Shown: piece after piece, positions 8,687-15,748 of the stretch | Layout of the letters: every line of letters begins with the position of its first letter | Position numbering within the stretch: position 1 is the stretch's first letter | Origin: UBA721 sp002705165 | GTDB taxonomy: Bacteria; Planctomycetota; Planctomycetia; Pirellulales; Pirellulaceae | Reading direction: 5' to 3' | Assembly (NCBI GenBank): GCA_045565995.1 | Contig: JBJLEF010000005.1 | Coordinates: forward strand, 62,001-126,000 | Length of the DNA stretch: 64,000 nt | Program-made: the position numbers and the translations under genes | The notes under the pieces: model-generated | What the model saw: only the letters and a program-made list of their open reading frames with translations | Databases searched by the model: none | What the model was told of the DNA's origin: nothing

Positions 8687-10357
8687 ATGAGCAAACAATA
8701 CATCTACACAATCACTGACCTCACCAAAAAACATGGCCCGCGAGAGGTTCTAAAAGAGGTTCATCTAGCCTTTTACCCGGGAGCAAAAATTGGTGTTCTT
8801 GGTCGTAATGGTACGGGGAAAAGTACGTTATTACGAATCATGGCCGGACAAGATAAGGAATTTGATGGAGAAGCCCGTCTCGCAGACGGCTTCACGTGTG
8901 GATACCTCTCTCAGGAACCTCAGCTCAATTCCGAAAAAGATGTTTGGGGAAATGTCGAAGAAGCAGTTGCTCCACGGCGTGCCATGCTGGATCGCTACAA
9001 CCAGATCAGCGTGGAATTAGCTGAGCCAATGGAAGACGAGCAAATGATGAAACTCTGCGACGAGATGGCTCGCCTACAGGATGAAATCGAAACCTCCAAC
9101 ACCTGGAATCTGGATCGGGAAATCGAGGTTGCCTTTGACGTCATGAACCTACCTCCTCGAGACGCCGATGTCACCAGACTGTCTGGGGGAGAACGACGTC
9201 GCGTCGCTTTATGCAAGTTGCTACTGGAACGTCCAGATCTGTTACTCTTGGATGAACCTACCAACCACCTCGATGCAGACTCTGTCGCCTGGCTGGAACG
9301 GCATCTGGCTGAATACCCCGGTACCATTGTCGCCGTGACTCACGACCGGTATTTTCTGGATAATGTCGCTCAATGGATTCTGGAACTGGACCGTGGGAAA
9401 GGCTACCCGTTTGAAGGCAACTATACAGCATGGCTAGAACAAAAAGAAACTCGGCTGCAAGTCGAAGGAAAACAGTCCTTGGCACGACAAAAAACGATCG
9501 CCCGCGAACTGGAGTGGGTTCGTTCCTCACCAAAAGCACGCCAAAGTAAAAGTAAAGCTCGTTTGGCCGCCTACGACCGTATGGTTTCTGAACAATTCGA
9601 AGAACAAATCACGGAATTTGAAATCCAGATCCCCCCCGGGGCACACCTCGGCGACTTAGTAATCGAAGCCACAAATATTTCAAAAGGCTTTGGAGATAAA
9701 CTCCTCATGGACAATCTTTCATTCTCGCTACCTGCCGGAGGGATCGTGGGTGTAATTGGCCCTAATGGAGCGGGGAAGACGACACTGTTCCGGATGCTGA
9801 CAGGCCAGGACACCCCAGACTCAGGTGAATTACAAGTCGGGCAAACGGTTGTCATGGGCTATGTCGATCAAAATCGCGATAACCTGGATGCCAACGCGAC
9901 GGTTTATGAAGAGATCTCAGGAGGTTATGAGAACCTCGACATGGGCGGCCGTCGGATTAATTCCCGGGGCTATGTCTCACGATTCAATTTCAAGGGGCCT
10001 GATCAAGAAAAAAAAGTCGGCACCCTCTCCGGTGGTGAGCGAAACCGTGTCCATCTGGCCAAATTACTCCGCCAAGGGTCAAACCTGTTACTACTCGACG
10101 AACCAACGAATGATTTGGATGTCGACACCCTGCGTGCTTTAGAGGAAGCGATTCAAAACTATGCCGGGTGCGTCGTGGTGACTAGTCACGATCGCTGGTT
10201 CCTTGATCGTCTGGCCACTCACATCCTAGCCTTCGAAGGTGATGGCTATGCCCACTGGTGCGAAGGGAATTATGAAACCTACGAGCGTCAGCGGCGTGAA
10301 AGACTGGGCATTAACCCCGACGAACCACGGCGATTCAAATACAAGAAACTGGTTTAG
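8687..10357 (+). CDS. ettA: ABC-F ATPase EttA (energy-dependent translational throttle)
   Basis: A soluble twin-ATPase that binds the ribosomal E site and regulates entry into elongation according to ATP/ADP. The 556-residue protein has two ABC domains: Walker A motifs GRNGTGKST (about 38-46) and GPNGAGKTT (about 357-365), and LSGGE signatures near residues 164 and 447, each followed by LLLLDEPTN. The N-terminus (YTITDLTKKHGPREVLK), FFPGAKIG-like FYPGAKIGVLG, and the RARLAAYDR-type linker (SKARLAAYDR) match EttA rather than Uup or YheS. There are no membrane segments, so it is not a transporter. It ends 130 bases before the miniprotein-selenoprotein pair. Confidence 0.95.
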   Translation: MSKQYIYTITDLTKKHGPREVLKEVHLAFYPGAKIGVLGRNGTGKSTLLRIMAGQDKEFDGEARLADGFTCGYLSQEPQLNSEKDVWGNVEEAVAPRRAMLDRYNQISVELAEPMEDEQMMKLCDEMARLQDEIETSNTWNLDREIEVAFDVMNLPPRDADVTRLSGGERRRVALCKLLLERPDLLLLDEPTNHLDADSVAWLERHLAEYPGTIVAVTHDRYFLDNVAQWILELDRGKGYPFEGNYTAWLEQKETRLQVEGKQSLARQKTIARELEWVRSSPKARQSKSKARLAAYDRMVSEQFEEQITEFEIQIPPGAHLGDLVIEATNISKGFGDKLLMDNLSFSLPAGGIVGVIGPNGAGKTTLFRMLTGQDTPDSGELQVGQTVVMGYVDQNRDNLDANATVYEEISGGYENLDMGGRRINSRGYVSRFNFKGPDQEKKVGTLSGGERNRVHLAKLLRQGSNLLLLDEPTNDLDVDTLRALEEAIQNYAGCVVVTSHDRWFLDRLATHILAFEGDGYAHWCEGNYETYERQRRERLGINPDEPRRFKYKKLV

Positions 10358-10409
10358 CATGGACTATGCCGAGCACAAAGAAAAACTGACATGGCAAGGC
10401 TTCTATGAC

Positions 10410-10437
10410 TTGACGCCTGCCATTGTTCATACAATAT
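10410..10437 (+). promoter_or_regulatory. Candidate promoter for the miniprotein and selenoprotein genes
   Basis: TTGACG at 10410-10415 is close to the -35 consensus; CAATAT at 10432-10437 is a weak -10 at a 16-base gap. The site is about 50 bases before the GTG start at 10488. Supported only by sequence resemblance. Confidence 0.3.
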
Positions 10438-10487
10438 TCATTATAGATATTTCAATCACCAAACTAATGTTATAAGGAAACGAAGCC

Positions 10488-10640
10488 GTGACGATTCTGC
10501 GAGTTGGCTCGACACCTGGATACGCATCTAACTTCGACAAAGCTTTTGGAGGCAAGAAAAAGACTTCCACAAAAGCAGGTGTTAAAAAGAGAACTACTAA
10601 AAAGAGAACTACTAAAAAGAAAACTTCCCGAAAAAAGTAG
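10488..10640 (+). CDS. Lysine-rich miniprotein, 50 aa, start GTG
   Basis: A short gene with AAGGAAA eight bases ahead of a GTG start. The product opens with a compact VTILRVGSTPGYASNFDKAF segment, then GGKKK, then a tail made almost only of K, R, T and S. The tail is coded by an imperfect 15-base tandem repeat (actactaaaaagaga type) at about 10587-10625, giving KKRTTKKRTTKKKTSRKK. Short proteins of this layout, a structured head with an H1-like or AlkP-like basic tail, suggest nucleic-acid binding, but no function is known to me. It lies 32 bases before the selenoprotein start, so the two may share a transcript. Confidence 0.75.
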   Translation: MTILRVGSTPGYASNFDKAFGGKKKTSTKAGVKKRTTKKRTTKKKTSRKK

Positions 10641-10672
10641 AACGTTTTGGTTGAGGCCATTAATAACAAATT

Positions 10673-10912
10673 ATGAAAATCCACCTTCGCTACTGCAGTA
10701 GTTGAAACTACGAACCGCAAGCTGTCAGTCTGGCAGCGAAATTACTGGTTCAATACAAACGCCAAATCAGTGGGCTCGAACTCGAGCCAAGCGTCGGGGG
10801 CTGTTTTGAACTGACCGTCGGAGACGAATTGATTTTTTCCAAATTAGAAACTGGCCTCTTTCCTGAGGACCAGGACATCATCAAGCAGGTTGGAAAGCGT
10901 ATCCACGGATAA
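10673..10912 (+). CDS. SelW-like (Rdx family) selenoprotein with in-frame UGA
   Basis: Reading TGA at 10703-10705 as selenocysteine gives a 79-residue protein beginning MKIHLRYCSSUNYEPQAVSL. The CxxU redox motif (C8, U11), the following NY.P.A segment, the LELEPSVGGCFEL stretch and the SKLETGLFPE end are all features of the Rdx/SelW thioredoxin-like fold; 79 residues is close to the family length. An in-frame TAA at 10661 makes the ATG at 10673 the first possible start. Members are thought to be thiol-based oxidoreductases, physiological partner unknown. Without recoding the gene would appear as a ten-codon fragment, so it is easily missed. tRNA-Sec, selB and selA in this window supply the decoding apparatus. 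Confidence 0.93.
10703..10737 (+). promoter_or_regulatory. Bacterial SECIS element of the SelW-like gene
   Basis: The recoded TGA at 10703-10705 is followed after 15 bases by a hairpin with arms GCTGTCA (10721-10727) and TGGCAGC (10731-10737), one of the pairs being U-G. If the innermost A-U pair opens, the loop is AGUCU with a G among its first two bases. The distance from UGA to loop, about 22 bases, falls in the range known for bacterial SECIS elements, which bind the C-terminal domain of SelB. It is coding sequence as well as signal. Confidence 0.8.
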
Positions 10913-10948
10913 CAAGAACCTTTGTAAAGAGCATCGTTTATAAAACCT

Positions 10949-11004
10949 AGCTAATGCAAAAGGGCTTGGGGATCTGGAGATCCCCAAGCCCTTTTGCATT
11001 AGCT
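10949..11004. terminator. Perfect 27-bp palindromic bidirectional terminator
   Basis: Two 27-base arms (10949-10975 and 10978-11004) are exact reverse complements with only GG between them. The element sits between the selenoprotein gene (stop 10912) and the convergent EF-P-like gene (stop 11027). On the minus strand it is followed by AGGTTTTATAAA. It is best read as a strong terminator acting in both directions. Confidence 0.85.
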
Positions 11005-11026
11005 GGTAGATGTATTAACCCGCTAC

Positions 11027-11593
11027 TTAGTTTGCCCGTCCTAGAAATTCATTAGTACGAGTATCAACTTTCACAATCTCTCCCTCTTTCAAGTACTCCG
11101 GTACCTGAATCTGGACACCTGATGCAAGCGTTGCAGGTTTAGTGCGACCTGTAGCTGAATTCCCTTTGACACCTGGATCGGTTTGAGTGATTTCCATTTC
11201 AACCGTGTGTGGAATCTGAATGCCAACGCACTGGTCGTTATAAATCAGTCCCAAAATTCCGTCCAGACCTTCGATAACATACTGCATTTCATGAGCAATA
11301 TCTTCAGCCGCCATAGAATACTGGTTGTAGTCTGCCGAATCCAGAAAATGGATTTCCGTGCCATCGGAATACATTAGCGTCACAGCGCGACGTTCGAAAT
11401 CAGCTTCTTCTAACGATTCGCCACCCTTCAGTGTAAGATCCACTTTTTGCTTGGTAACCAAATTCCGGCCACGGAATTTATAAAGCGTCGCTGCCCCACG
11501 AGCCGACGGACTCTGCACACTGATGCCCTCAATAATAATCGGCGCATCGTTATAATTCAGTACCGATCCGTTCTTTATCTCTTTAGCCTGCAT
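11027..11593 (-). CDS. yeiP: Elongation factor P-like protein (YeiP/EfpL type)
   Basis: A 188-residue three-domain protein of the EF-P family, which enters the ribosomal E/P region and relieves stalling at proline-rich stretches. The sequence follows the YeiP/EfpL branch rather than classic EF-P: the domain I tip reads QSPSARGAATLYKFR (compare the YeiP type SPTARGAATLYK), with arginine where most EF-Ps carry a modified lysine or arginine, and the C-terminus ends in the YeiP-like EFLGRAN. Domain III begins near ITQTDPGVKGNSATGRTKPA. It lies last in a minus-strand group after proC and an acidic hypothetical gene. Confidence 0.88.
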   Translation of the reverse strand: MQAKEIKNGSVLNYNDAPIIIEGISVQSPSARGAATLYKFRGRNLVTKQKVDLTLKGGESLEEADFERRAVTLMYSDGTEIHFLDSADYNQYSMAAEDIAHEMQYVIEGLDGILGLIYNDQCVGIQIPHTVEMEITQTDPGVKGNSATGRTKPATLASGVQIQVPEYLKEGEIVKVDTRTNEFLGRAN

Positions 11594-11659
11594 TCTAGTG
11601 CTTTCTTACCAGTTGACAAAAATATCTGTTTTGAGGGGTGGGGCGATAAACAGCCCGCT

Positions 11660-12145
11660 TCACACGAAAGTACCGGAACCGGGGTCTACAGCAACTCCGT
11701 CCAACAACTGAGCCAATGCCTCAGCGACCCCCAGCAATGCCCCAGGATCCAAAAACTCCTCATCGTCATCCTCTATCACTGACGCCGTTAATTGTTCGAA
11801 ATGAAGGATGTCTAACCTTGCCGAACAGGATGGCAGCTTTGCTAACAGGCCTTCCTGACCGGGCAGTAAGTCTTCCGGTGAGATTTCACCTTGAAGCTCC
11901 TCAAGCTGCTCTTGAGCTTCTTCGCCGTCGACATAAACGATGTCGAGTCCAACACAATCAATTTGATTGGTGACTGTCAACGACTCAATCAACCCGTTCT
12001 CGGATTCGTTTGTCTGCTCAGAGTCGAACTTCCCGACGCGAGCTAGTGCATCCTCCACCTCTGTAACAGTCGGCCTCTTGGATTCTTCAAACAAAACCAT
12101 AAAGGTTTCACGCCAACGAAAGAGTGGATCACCAAATAATGACAT
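11660..12145 (-). CDS. Acidic hypothetical protein, 161 aa
   Basis: A cytoplasmic-looking acidic protein with no signal peptide or membrane helix. AAAGGAAACAGT precedes the ATG, a good ribosome-binding site. It starts with MSLFGDPLFRWRETFMVLFE, has a central helical part rich in Glu (EEAQEQLEELQGEI) and ends with SARLDILHFEQL and a low-complexity acidic tail. I do not recognise the family. It sits 38 bases after proC and 67 bases before the EF-P-like gene on the same strand, so co-transcription is likely. Confidence 0.75.
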   Translation of the reverse strand: MSLFGDPLFRWRETFMVLFEESKRPTVTEVEDALARVGKFDSEQTNESENGLIESLTVTNQIDCVGLDIVYVDGEEAQEQLEELQGEISPEDLLPGQEGLLAKLPSCSARLDILHFEQLTASVIEDDDEEFLDPGALLGVAEALAQLLDGVAVDPGSGTFV

Positions 12146-12182
12146 ACTGTTTCCTTTTGTAGAAAGCCATGTTTAGAATTCT

Positions 12183-13004
12183 TTAACCTAATTCACGCGA
12201 TCGCTTGGTCGCCGCTTCCACTGCCGCCATCATAGCGTCCGAAACTCCCCGTTCTTTCATTGCCCGAAGCCCGGCAATCGTAGTTCCTCCAGGACTAGTT
12301 ACCTGATCTTTCAATATTCCCGGATGAAGCCCGGTTTCCAGCACCATCTCGGCCGCTCCTTTCACGGTCTGAGCAGCCAGACATGTGGCGACATCTCTGG
12401 GTAAGCCCATCGCAACACCACCGTCACTAAGCGCTTCTATTATATTGTAAATATATGCCGGTCCTGAGCCACTTAATCCTGTGACCGCATCGAGATAGCT
12501 CTCGGCAAGTTGGTATGCAATTCCGGTGCTACTAAGAAGTTTTCCCAGAACATCACCATCTTCCTGAGTTACACCTTCGGCAGGACTGTAAACGGCAGCG
12601 GACATGCCCACAAGACAGGGCGTGTTTGGCATGACACGAATAATTCGAGTGGTTCCCAGAGCCTCCGAAATCGTGGACAGTGACACGCCGGCAGCAATCG
12701 AAACTACAAGCACGCTATCATCAATTGCATCCGCAATTTGAGAGAGAACGAGCGGCATGATCTGTGGCTTGACCGCTAAAAAGAGAATGTCTGATTCCGC
12801 AATCACACTCTCAGGTGTCTCCAGTACCCTGGCTCCCCTGACTCGTTCACAAAACCTTTGTTGCGAGGCTTCCGCAGGGTCAAAAAAGCAGATCGCAGCC
12901 GGAGCAATCGACCCATCAGCTGCAGCAAATCCGGATGCCATTGCAGAGGCCATTTGACCGGCACCAATAAATCCAATTCGTTTTGACACGATTTGTCTCT
13001 TCAC
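12183..13004 (-). CDS. proC: Pyrroline-5-carboxylate reductase
   Basis: Reduces 1-pyrroline-5-carboxylate to L-proline with NAD(P)H, the last step of proline synthesis. The 273-residue protein has the N-terminal Rossmann motif IGFIGAGQMASAMASG, the DILFLAVKPQ segment, VVSIAAGVS and VMPNTPCLVG, and the C-terminal P5CR signature with ALSDGGVAMGLPRDVA and VTSPGGTTIAGLRAME-like ending. Length is normal. Start is GTG at 13004; a second GTG at 12986 would still give the full Rossmann fold. Confidence 0.96.
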   Translation of the reverse strand: MKRQIVSKRIGFIGAGQMASAMASGFAAADGSIAPAAICFFDPAEASQQRFCERVRGARVLETPESVIAESDILFLAVKPQIMPLVLSQIADAIDDSVLVVSIAAGVSLSTISEALGTTRIIRVMPNTPCLVGMSAAVYSPAEGVTQEDGDVLGKLLSSTGIAYQLAESYLDAVTGLSGSGPAYIYNIIEALSDGGVAMGLPRDVATCLAAQTVKGAAEMVLETGLHPGILKDQVTSPGGTTIAGLRAMKERGVSDAMMAAVEAATKRSRELG

Positions 13005-13135
13005 TAATAGCTAGTTGATAAACACAATGCAAAAACATTGTTCATTCATGCTAAGTCAAAACCAGCATTTGATAAATGCTATGAAAGGCAAACACGGCAA
13101 GAAGAGACGTGTAATCTGAACGGAAAAAACGGTTT

Positions 13136-13615
13136 TTACTGAATACGCGGCCGATCAAGGAATTCAGAGACACTGCGACTGGGGCCAATTGGCTTGCGTT
13201 GGTCCTGCATAAAAGAAGGAAACCAAAAACGACTGTTTGTCGAATTTGACGTTGTTCGCGTCTTGCGGGATCCGGTTGGAGGTGGTGGTGCTGGAAGACG
13301 CACGGTTTTCGATTTGAACGGATTAATGTAATCAACCGCCTTTCCCAAAGCATGCATATTGCGACTGTGTATTCGAGCAATATCTCGAGGCAATTCACGA
13401 ACGTCAGGAACGTCAGGAACATTGACCCAATCAGGAACCAGATCGACTTCAGGCATTTTAATTGTTGCCCATTCCGGCCATTTAGGCGTTGGAAGAGTAT
13501 TAAATGGATTCAATCGCCCCCAGCCATCGGCAGCACCTGCTGAAACTGGTAAAAAAACCATCCAGGACGCGATAGCAGCAATAATGGCGAACGATGATTT
13601 TGAATATCGCTTCAT
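13136..13615 (-). CDS. Secreted hypothetical protein, about 159 aa
   Basis: The N-terminus MKRYSKSSFAIIAAIASWMV followed by FLPVSAGAADG has a basic start, hydrophobic core and an AGA-type cleavage site, so secretion by Sec is likely. The mature part is rich in Pro, Trp, Asp and Val (PKWPEWATIKMPEVDLVPDW) and then basic, with a PAPPPP run. No domain is recognised. ATG at 13615 is preferred over GTG at 13627 because it puts the positive charges at the very start. Divergent from selB. Planctomycetes carry many short secreted proteins of this character. Confidence 0.7.
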   Translation of the reverse strand: MKRYSKSSFAIIAAIASWMVFLPVSAGAADGWGRLNPFNTLPTPKWPEWATIKMPEVDLVPDWVNVPDVPDVRELPRDIARIHSRNMHALGKAVDYINPFKSKTVRLPAPPPPTGSRKTRTTSNSTNSRFWFPSFMQDQRKPIGPSRSVSEFLDRPRIQ

Positions 13616-13723
13616 GAATCGGTACACAACAACCCAGTGATGGTCAGGAAATTACATTATTAAGCACGAACTGTCGCAAAAACGGTGATTTATGTCCATA
13701 CCGAAAGCGACTAAAATGAAATC

Positions 13724-15688
13724 ATGAATGACGGCTCCCATGAAAACCACCCTGCTGATAGTAACACTCCGCTGCTCACCTCCCTCATCCTTGGTACAGC
13801 CGGGCACATCGATCATGGTAAAACCGCCCTTATCCAAGCTCTAACCGGAACCAATACGGACAGACTTCCTGAAGAAAAGAAGCGGGGGATCACCATCGAG
13901 CCGGGGTTTACTCAGCTAATTTTACCGCCGTTTAAAATGGGAATTGTCGATGTCCCGGGTCATGAAAGATTTGTACGCAACATGCTTTCAGGAGCCACCG
14001 GTATGGATCTGGTCATGCTGGTCGTTGCAGCGGACGACTCCGTCAAGCCACAAACGGTTGAGCACCTCGACATTCTCAGATACCTCGATGTGCGTCTTGG
14101 TATTATTGCTATCACCAAGTGCGATCTGGTTGACCACGAACTGCTCGAATTGGTCGAAGAAGAAGTACGCGAGGCCTGTCTAGGTACTTTCTTTGAAAAT
14201 GCTCCGTGTATTCACACCAGTTCCGAAACCGGCGAGGGCATTGAGGAGCTGAAATCAGCTCTCTGCCAACAATGTCAATCTATTGGCGAAGCATTATCGA
14301 ACCCGATCGACGCTCCGTTTAGGATGGCGATCGACCGATGCTTTTCAGTCGAAGGACACGGGACGGTCGTCACCGGGAGTGTTACAAGCGGCCAGTTACG
14401 TGTTGATGAGCACGTCATGCTTCAACCTGGCGAACATGAAGTTCGGGTACGCAGCCTGCAAAATCACGATCATCCCGTCGGCCGTGTCATACGAGGAGAA
14501 CGCGCGGCAATCAATCTGGCCGGTATTCATCCGGACAAGATCCAGAAGGGAATGGAATTAGCAACCCCCGGCTTTCTGGCTCCCCACCAGCTGCTGACGG
14601 TCCACATTACTGTCACTCCTAATTCACGATTCCCACTAAGAAACCACATGCCTGTCCGCTTACATCTGGGAACAGCCAATCATCTCGCCTCACTCAAATT
14701 ACTGGAGCAAGATGAACTGCTGCCTGGAGAGCAGGGAGTTGCACAAATCGTATCTGACGCACCCGTCGTCTGTGGCTGGAACCAGCCGTTCGTACTTCGT
14801 ATGGAATCCCCTGCCGTAACCATTGCAGGGGGGCGAATCCTTGACCCCTGTGCGCAAAAGATCGGCTTTCAAGACCAACAACAACTCGAATTTGCACGTG
14901 GCCTGATCTGCAGTAACGACGACCAGACACGAATTGAATCTGCTATCGGAGTTCGAACCTTCGAAAAACCAACGCCTACAGATCTTACCCGCATGACCGG
15001 AATTGAAAATCCGGAGAACCACATTAAGAACCTCATCCAGGAAGGGAGGATCCTCGAAGTCAAACTCAGCAATTCCACATCACAACTGATCCATCTCCAA
15101 ACTTTGAACTCAGCCAAATCGCATGTCGAGCGAATTCTCAATAAGTTGCATGATGATAATCCACTAAGCGTTAATTTCAACATCGCTCCGGTACGAGAAC
15201 GGTTGCGATTTCTCGCCGTAGACTCTGTGCTGAACCAAATTTTTTCACTCCTGCAAAAACAGGGCTTACTGCAGGTTTCGATGGGGCGTGTAGGGCTAAA
15301 ATCGCGAGGTCCTAAACTCACCAAAAATGAAACCAAGTTGCTTGAACATCTTCAAACAACACTTCAGCAAACTGGTCTTCAAGCACCATTACTGAAGGAA
15401 CTTCAGCAGCAAGCTGAAAAACAGGCTGATGCCGTGTTGCAATTATTAAAAATCGCTGAGTCGGGTGGAGCGATCATGAAAATCTCGGACGAACTCTATC
15501 TATCGGTACAAACAGTCGAACTCGTCAAAAGCAAATTGAAAGCACTGATGACCGACGGCACCGGAAAAACGATGGCCGAAATCCGAGATGCTCTTGGAAC
15601 GACACGCAAATACGCTGTCCCGCTGTGCGAATATTTGGATCATACCGGTTTTACCGTTCGAAAAGACGACCTGCGATTCCCTGGCTAA
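13724..15688 (+). CDS. selB: Selenocysteine-specific elongation factor SelB
   Basis: A GTPase that brings Sec-tRNA-Sec to the ribosome at UGA codons marked by a SECIS hairpin. The 654-residue protein has EF-Tu-like GTPase motifs: GTAGHIDHGKTA (about 24-35), DVPGHERFVRNML (about 76-88) and ITKCDL (about 130-135). Beta-barrel domains follow with the SelB signature VEGHGTVVTGSV, and the last 250 residues form winged-helix modules that bind the SECIS RNA, ending in TRKYAVPLCEYLDHTGFTVR. The full length and intact motifs indicate an active factor. selA follows by 60 bases. Confidence 0.97.
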   Translation: MNDGSHENHPADSNTPLLTSLILGTAGHIDHGKTALIQALTGTNTDRLPEEKKRGITIEPGFTQLILPPFKMGIVDVPGHERFVRNMLSGATGMDLVMLVVAADDSVKPQTVEHLDILRYLDVRLGIIAITKCDLVDHELLELVEEEVREACLGTFFENAPCIHTSSETGEGIEELKSALCQQCQSIGEALSNPIDAPFRMAIDRCFSVEGHGTVVTGSVTSGQLRVDEHVMLQPGEHEVRVRSLQNHDHPVGRVIRGERAAINLAGIHPDKIQKGMELATPGFLAPHQLLTVHITVTPNSRFPLRNHMPVRLHLGTANHLASLKLLEQDELLPGEQGVAQIVSDAPVVCGWNQPFVLRMESPAVTIAGGRILDPCAQKIGFQDQQQLEFARGLICSNDDQTRIESAIGVRTFEKPTPTDLTRMTGIENPENHIKNLIQEGRILEVKLSNSTSQLIHLQTLNSAKSHVERILNKLHDDNPLSVNFNIAPVRERLRFLAVDSVLNQIFSLLQKQGLLQVSMGRVGLKSRGPKLTKNETKLLEHLQTTLQQTGLQAPLLKELQQQAEKQADAVLQLLKIAESGGAIMKISDELYLSVQTVELVKSKLKALMTDGTGKTMAEIRDALGTTRKYAVPLCEYLDHTGFTVRKDDLRFPG

Positions 15689-15748
15689 CCAATCCCCTTG
15701 TCGTTGCTGCCTTTGGCATTGATGATAAAGGTAACTACCCAAAATGCC

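Noticed and set aside
10504..10701. Plus-strand open frame overlapping the miniprotein in another frame
   Set aside because: It is a shift of the repeat-coded tail (LKRELLKREL) with no own start signal; the GTG frame has a strong AAGGAAA site.
10427..10720. Minus-strand open frame over the miniprotein and selenoprotein
   Set aside because: It is the antisense of a lysine-rich repeat (giving a Phe/Leu/Val run) and has no ribosome-binding site or recognisable domain.
13051..13422. Minus-strand open frame overlapping the secreted protein gene
   Set aside because: Alternative frame of the gene at 13136-13615, which has a proper signal peptide; no independent support.
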